Source of the DNA: CAZGMJ01 sp964526785
Lineage (GTDB): Bacteria > Planctomycetota > Phycisphaerae > Sedimentisphaerales > Anaerobacaceae
Assembly (NCBI GenBank): GCA_964526785.1
Contig: CAZGMJ010000051.1
Coordinates: 1 to 37,934 of the forward strand
DNA length: 37,934 nucleotides
Direction of reading: 5' to 3'
Shown here: positions 34,258 through 37,934 of the stretch, in pieces
Numbering within the stretch: position 1 is the stretch's first letter
How the letters are laid out: each line of letters starts with the position of its first letter
Notes under the pieces: model-generated
What the model saw: the letters and a program-made list of their open reading frames with translations, nothing else
What the model was told of the DNA's origin: nothing
The model's database searches: none
Program-made: the position numbers and the translations under genes

Positions 34258-34438
34258 GCCCCTTGTGCCGCGAATCATCGCTCGCCGTACCCGCCTGCGT
34301 CATGCAATTGTCCGCCGCAGGACAATCCGCATGTCCCCGGCAGTGCGAACGGCCGCGTCGAACATCATCGGCCCGGCGGCGTATGGAGGGGCAACGGTTG
34401 ACCGCACTGATAATGGCCGCGAACACAGAGCATGAATC

Positions 34439-34467
34439 TTGAATGAGCCCCGCGTTTGCGGTACGAT
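34439..34467 (+). promoter_or_regulatory. Promoter candidate for the beta-propeller gene
   Basis: TTGAAT (34439-34444), 17 bp, TACGAT (34462-34467). The leader to ATG 34533 would be about 60 nt. Confidence 0.4.
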
Positions 34468-34532
34468 GGCACCGTGGGGCACAGGCTGCCACGCACAGAC
34501 ACAGACGCACAACTTTGAACGAAAGGTTGATG

Positions 34533-36068
34533 ATGACAGCAGCGAATACGAACGGGCGTACGCCCTGCACCGCACTCGCCCCGATCATGAGGCCCGGCGT
34601 CCTTCTGCTGACAGGCATTTGTCTGCTGTCGGCGGCAACTCCCTCCCGGGCTGCAAGCTCGGCTCTTCCGGATGTATTTAACAACAATGATCTGCTCTGG
34701 GAAATCTCGCTCGGATCGCATCAGTATACCGTACCGATTGTTGATAACGGCCAGTTATTCATCGGCATAGACGACCGCTCCATCGAGCATCCGGCCGTGG
34801 AACGGACCGGTGGCGGGTTGCTGATGCGCCTCGATCCTGCGACCGGCGGGATGATCTGGCAGTTGGCGGTTCCCCGCTATATGGAAGGCACAAAGGCCCC
34901 GTTCCACTTCAACCACTGGAAGTGCGGCATCTGTTCACAACCCGCCATTGACGGCAAGCGCCTGTACATCGTCGGCTCCCGCGGCGAGATACTATGCGTG
35001 GACCGCAACGGCCAGGCTGACGGCAACGACGAACCATTCGTTGACGAGGCTGCGTATATGGGCATCACTGATGCTTCGTACAAACTCGGCCCGAAGGACG
35101 GCGACATTATTTGGAAATATGATCTGATCGAGGAGCTTGGCGTCGTTCCGCATGACGTATGCGGCAGCTCCCCCGTGTTGCACGGCCGGTACCTCTACAC
35201 CTCCACCTCCAATGGCGTGGACGACAAGCACGCAGCCCCCGCCAATCCGATGGCCCCGACGCTCGTTGCGCTGGATAAGATGACCGGGCGCCTTGTCGCC
35301 GTCGACGGTGAACTGATCGGCAAGCGCATGTTCCACGGCCACTGGTCCAGTCCCATTGTGACCGATGCCGGCGGCCGCGACATGGTTGTCTTTGGCGCCG
35401 GCGATGGCATCCTGTACGCTTTCGAGCCGGTCGATCCGCAAGCGGTTTCGACAGAACCCGTCACGCTCGAGAAGATATGGCAGTACGACTGCAACCCCGC
35501 CGATTACCGCTTTCGCGACGGCGAGCCTATCGACTATGGCCGCTGGAATCGCAAGAGCACCGACGGCCCGAGTGAAATCAATGCCACGCCCGTGGTATAT
35601 AACGGTCGGATTTATGTAGCTATCGGGCAGAGTCCCGTGCACGGGCCGGGCATCGGCTGCCTGTCCTGCGTCGATGCTGCCACAGGCCGGAAGGTCTGGG
35701 ACAGCCGCGAGGTCGGACGCAGTCTCAGCACCGTCGCGATCGAGGACGGCCTGCTCTACACGGCCGACTACAACGGCTATCTCTACTGCTTCGACGCCGA
35801 CTCGGGCCGGCTCTACTGGAAGCACGAACTCGACGGGGGCACCTGGAGCGCTTCGCCGGTCGTCATCGACGACAAGGTCTATATCAGCAATGAGAAAAAC
35901 GTGCTCTGGGTTCTCAAACACGGCAGAGAAAAAGAAGTCATCGCACGATCGAGGACGAGAACCCCTGCCATAACTCCTGTCGTCCACGATGGCACGCTGC
36001 TCTTTCCCACGCAGAGAAAGCTCTTCGCCATCAGGCTGAACGGTCCGGACGCACCGCTCGGAAAGTAG
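34533..36068 (+). CDS. Secreted PQQ-type beta-propeller repeat protein
   Basis: A 511-aa protein with a hydrophobic signal segment at about residues 19-36 (MRPGVLLLTGICLLSAA, then SRAASS) and repeats of the PQQ/WD-like beta-propeller: LLMRLDPATGGMIWQL, CVDAATGRKVWDS, YCFDADSGRLYWKHE. Many such proteins in Planctomycetota have no cofactor or known enzyme activity. ATG 34533 has GAAAGG 6 nt upstream; ATG 34587 at the start of the hydrophobic segment is also possible. The two-Cys CGIC motif near residue 128 is unusual in the family. It converges on the gene at 36133. Confidence 0.88.
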   Translation: MTAANTNGRTPCTALAPIMRPGVLLLTGICLLSAATPSRAASSALPDVFNNNDLLWEISLGSHQYTVPIVDNGQLFIGIDDRSIEHPAVERTGGGLLMRLDPATGGMIWQLAVPRYMEGTKAPFHFNHWKCGICSQPAIDGKRLYIVGSRGEILCVDRNGQADGNDEPFVDEAAYMGITDASYKLGPKDGDIIWKYDLIEELGVVPHDVCGSSPVLHGRYLYTSTSNGVDDKHAAPANPMAPTLVALDKMTGRLVAVDGELIGKRMFHGHWSSPIVTDAGGRDMVVFGAGDGILYAFEPVDPQAVSTEPVTLEKIWQYDCNPADYRFRDGEPIDYGRWNRKSTDGPSEINATPVVYNGRIYVAIGQSPVHGPGIGCLSCVDAATGRKVWDSREVGRSLSTVAIEDGLLYTADYNGYLYCFDADSGRLYWKHELDGGTWSASPVVIDDKVYISNEKNVLWVLKHGREKEVIARSRTRTPAITPVVHDGTLLFPTQRKLFAIRLNGPDAPLGK

Positions 36069-36132
36069 AAAAATGGCGTCTTTCCATGATGGATGATCCG
36101 CGAAGACCGGCATTCCCAGCAGGTACCTGCAT

Positions 36133-37392
36133 TCAGTGGGATCCGGTACGGTTCAACTGGATATAATCCAGTTCGCCGCCGCCCTCGCTCTCACTGCGCA
36201 CGTCGATCCTGATCTCGTCGCCGACATCAATAATCACGTTCGAAATAATATGGCTGCGCCATGCTCCATCGGTTGCTGACGCCCGCCAACCTCCCACCTG
36301 ATCGTCCTTGATGGAGAGTCTGTAGCTGCACCCGTCTCCAGCGTCACGGTAGCGGATTTCAATATCGTAGCCACCGTCGGCGATGTAGATGTCATTGAAC
36401 GTTGTGCCAATGCGATCAGTTCCCGACGTGCGTTTCGCCAGGCAGACCCTGTGTGACGCTCGCCTGTCTCCATATACAACTTTGAAGCGGCCGATGTCAC
36501 GGAAGTTCTCGGCCTCAATCCGAACTGTCTTCCTGGGCCCGGCGAGCAGTGGCTTCTCCTTGTCGCTCAGCAAGCGATCGAACTTCTGCAGGTCCGCATC
36601 CTCGTCGCCTGTCAGGAGGAAGTACGTCATCGTCGAATCCGATATATCGCAGCGTTTCTCCGCCTGCAATCTCGAGTAAATCCATTTCAGCCGCAGATCG
36701 CTCGAATCTCTGAGCCATGAGTATAAGCTCCACTGCTGACGAGTAGACTGCTTTCCCGGCCCGCCCGGATGGGCCAGGTTCCGGTTGCCATCCCTGCACT
36801 GGATCCAGTTGATGCCCGAAGGAATGACATCCCGCTTGTTGTGAAGGTGCAGCGAACTGTCCGCACGTGTGTAGCCGTCGTTCCAAACGCTGTGCGAGAT
36901 GCAGTAGACGTACTTGCGCTTCCTTGGATCGGATTTCTCTATTCCCAGAAAAGGCACCTGCATAGGCCCGGCCAGAACGTAGTATAGGGGGCTGTCGGCC
37001 GAAGAGGCGTTGATGGCGTCGGCGATGCTCTCGATCACTCCGTCGAGGTCCTCCTGGCAGTCGAACAGGATCGAGCGGGGGATATCGTATCGTCTCGCGG
37101 CTCCCTCGACGCTTTCGACCATTTCGCCGTAAAACCGCGGATCATTCTGCGAGACTATGTTGCAGTAGTCCACGTGGACGAGTCTGTCCGCTACCCCGAA
37201 TGCGTCGAGTATGGCAATCGCAATCGGAAGAGCCCCCCAGTCGTCTTCGTCATTGAAGTTCCCGTCGGAACTGAACGCTATGCGCCCCTTGAAATCAGCC
37301 CCATCGAAAGGGCCTGTGTGTCCGTCCACACACCGCGCGAAGACGACTACGAGCAATATTGTGGCAACCGTTCTTGCAACTCCGCCGTTCAT
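36133..37392 (-). CDS. Secreted nucleoside-hydrolase-like protein with carbohydrate-binding tail
   Basis: A 419-aa protein with a signal peptide (residues 1-24). The N-terminal 290 residues resemble the inosine-uridine nucleoside hydrolase fold of DUF1593-type proteins: SSDGNFNDEDDWGAL (41-55) is the Asp-rich metal site, and WSLYSWLRDSSDLR and MTYFLLTG follow. From about residue 300 a CBM6-like beta sandwich starts (VRIEAENF) and closes with ELDYIQL. The combination suggests hydrolysis of an N- or O-glycosidic bond on a polymer-bound sugar; substrate unknown. AGGAG lies 5 nt before ATG 37392. It stands alone, convergent with the beta-propeller gene. Confidence 0.78.
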   Translation of the reverse strand: MNGGVARTVATILLVVVFARCVDGHTGPFDGADFKGRIAFSSDGNFNDEDDWGALPIAIAILDAFGVADRLVHVDYCNIVSQNDPRFYGEMVESVEGAARRYDIPRSILFDCQEDLDGVIESIADAINASSADSPLYYVLAGPMQVPFLGIEKSDPRKRKYVYCISHSVWNDGYTRADSSLHLHNKRDVIPSGINWIQCRDGNRNLAHPGGPGKQSTRQQWSLYSWLRDSSDLRLKWIYSRLQAEKRCDISDSTMTYFLLTGDEDADLQKFDRLLSDKEKPLLAGPRKTVRIEAENFRDIGRFKVVYGDRRASHRVCLAKRTSGTDRIGTTFNDIYIADGGYDIEIRYRDAGDGCSYRLSIKDDQVGGWRASATDGAWRSHIISNVIIDVGDEIRIDVRSESEGGGELDYIQLNRTGSH

Positions 37393-37535
37393 GCCTGCTC
37401 CTGCGTATACAGATTAGCGTCATCATGGTGCTTCACAGTCTGTTCATTCTATCATGCACCACAAAGGTACAGCAAGAAGCGGTCTTGATTCGCTGAGGCC
37501 GGAATATCTATGTCTTCGACCTTCGCCTTTACCTT
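37393..37535. other. Noncoding stretch before the terminal repeats
   Basis: I see no gene or promoter clearly assignable here. It carries the leader of the gene starting at 37392 and passes into the repeat region. Confidence 0.3.
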
Positions 37536-37934
37536 CGTCGCGCGAACTACCCCTCCGCCCGGAGTCTGTCATGCTGAACCATATCCCTGACTCAGATCGA
37601 GGATCCATCCAGCATCTTACCATCCTCCGCACAGAACCGACGCCCCCCGATCCGCTCCCCGCCACATCCACTCCGTTGTCATGTCGAGCGGAACGAAGTG
37701 CAGCCGAGACATCTCCCACCCGAACACACCCTTACCCCCGTCGCGCGAACTACCCCTCCACCTCGACTCTGTCACTACCCGCATCCCCTTTTCTATGCCC
37801 TCCCCCGACTCTGTCACCCTGAACCATGCCATCGACTCCGATCCCGGATCAATTCAGGGCCTCAACATCCTCCGCACAGAACCGACGGGCCCCCATACAT
37901 CCCCCGCCACATCCACTCCGTTGTCATGTCGAGC
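37536..37934. repeat. Diverged direct repeats running off the window end
   Basis: Two copies of a unit of about 200-245 bp. The block CGTCGCGCGAACTACCCCTCC at 37536-37556 recurs at 37739-37759. CATCCTCCGCACAGAACCG at 37621-37639 recurs at 37866-37884, followed by a second shared block ending in TTGTCATGTCGAGC at 37677-37690 and 37921-37934. The second copy carries about 45 extra bases. GTCATGTCGAGCGGAACGA and GTCATGCTGAACC resemble widespread intergenic repeats of the GTCATTCTGAGCGAAGCGAA type found in many environmental bacteria. The window stops inside the second copy. Confidence 0.8.

Larger units (their letters stand above)
34116..34532. other. Divergent intergenic region between DUF1080 and beta-propeller genes
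   Basis: These 417 bp hold no convincing gene; long minus-strand frames here lack start signals. They contain opposing promoter candidates for the two flanking genes, annotated separately. Confidence 0.5.

Noticed and set aside
37454..37832. Short frames in both directions in the terminal repeats
   Set aside because: Translations such as SRLHFVPLDMT are typical products of translated intergenic repeats, not genes.

Overview
The window looks like chromosomal DNA of a Planctomycetota-type bacterium. A Phycisphaerae-like lineage is my best guess; Verrucomicrobiota, Kiritimatiellota or Lentisphaerota are not excluded. The reasons are the set of secreted enzymes with twin-arginine (Tat) leaders (two sulfatases, two Gfo/Idh/MocA oxidoreductases, a NIPSNAP protein, two aldo/keto-reductase-like barrels), a DUF1080 protein, a sialate O-acetylesterase-type hydrolase, a type II pseudopilin-like protein and tRNA genes without encoded CCA. 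No rRNA, CRISPR array, phage gene or transposase was seen. Coding density is high and most starts carry a clear AGGAG-type ribosome binding site.

Layout. 1-2488: two S1-type sulfatases on the minus strand, the outer one cut short at an AT-rich window edge. 2534-5007: two adjacent M16 peptidase subunits that split the zinc site and the R/Y substrate motif between them. 5376-6869: a PurF-like phosphoribosyltransferase without the nucleophilic cysteine. 6887-8113: an RlmL-like RNA methyltransferase. 8195-12735: a minus-strand sugar cluster (ThuA protein, anchored sugar-binding protein, FucP transporter, NIPSNAP protein). 13051-16280: a divergent plus-strand group (AKR-like barrel, Gfo/Idh/MocA protein, membrane protein). 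16416-17216: two small unknown genes. 17411-19870: a DapA/NanA-family aldolase with an SSS symporter. 19899-20190: a collapsed, dead copy of the two-gene array that stands intact at 20781-22327. 22424-25635: a degenerate CPBP-like membrane protein, tRNA-Lys, a gene-poor stretch and an MFS transporter. 25754-26736: a pseudopilin-like protein and tRNA-Arg. 26985-31761: a large beta-helix/LamG protein and a second Gfo/Idh/MocA oxidoreductase. 31901-37392: an acetylesterase-like hydrolase, a DUF1080 protein, a PQQ-type beta-propeller protein and a nucleoside-hydrolase-like protein with a carbohydrate-binding tail. 37536-37934: a diverged tandem repeat in which the window ends.

Most of the window serves capture and breakdown of complex, probably sulfated or acetylated, glycans. 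Sulfatases and the acetylesterase would strip substituents. Secreted Gfo/Idh/MocA, ThuA, DUF1080 and AKR-like proteins fit an oxidise-then-cleave (3-keto sugar) route outside the cytoplasm. FucP, the SSS symporter and the second MFS protein would import products, and the DapA/NanA-family aldolase would process a keto acid. That pathway is inferred from family membership and gene order, not shown by the sequence. The most unusual items are the M16 pair, the Cys-less PurF paralogue, the AKR-like family with its collapsed duplicate, and a Gfo/Idh/MocA protein lacking the usual catalytic lysine.
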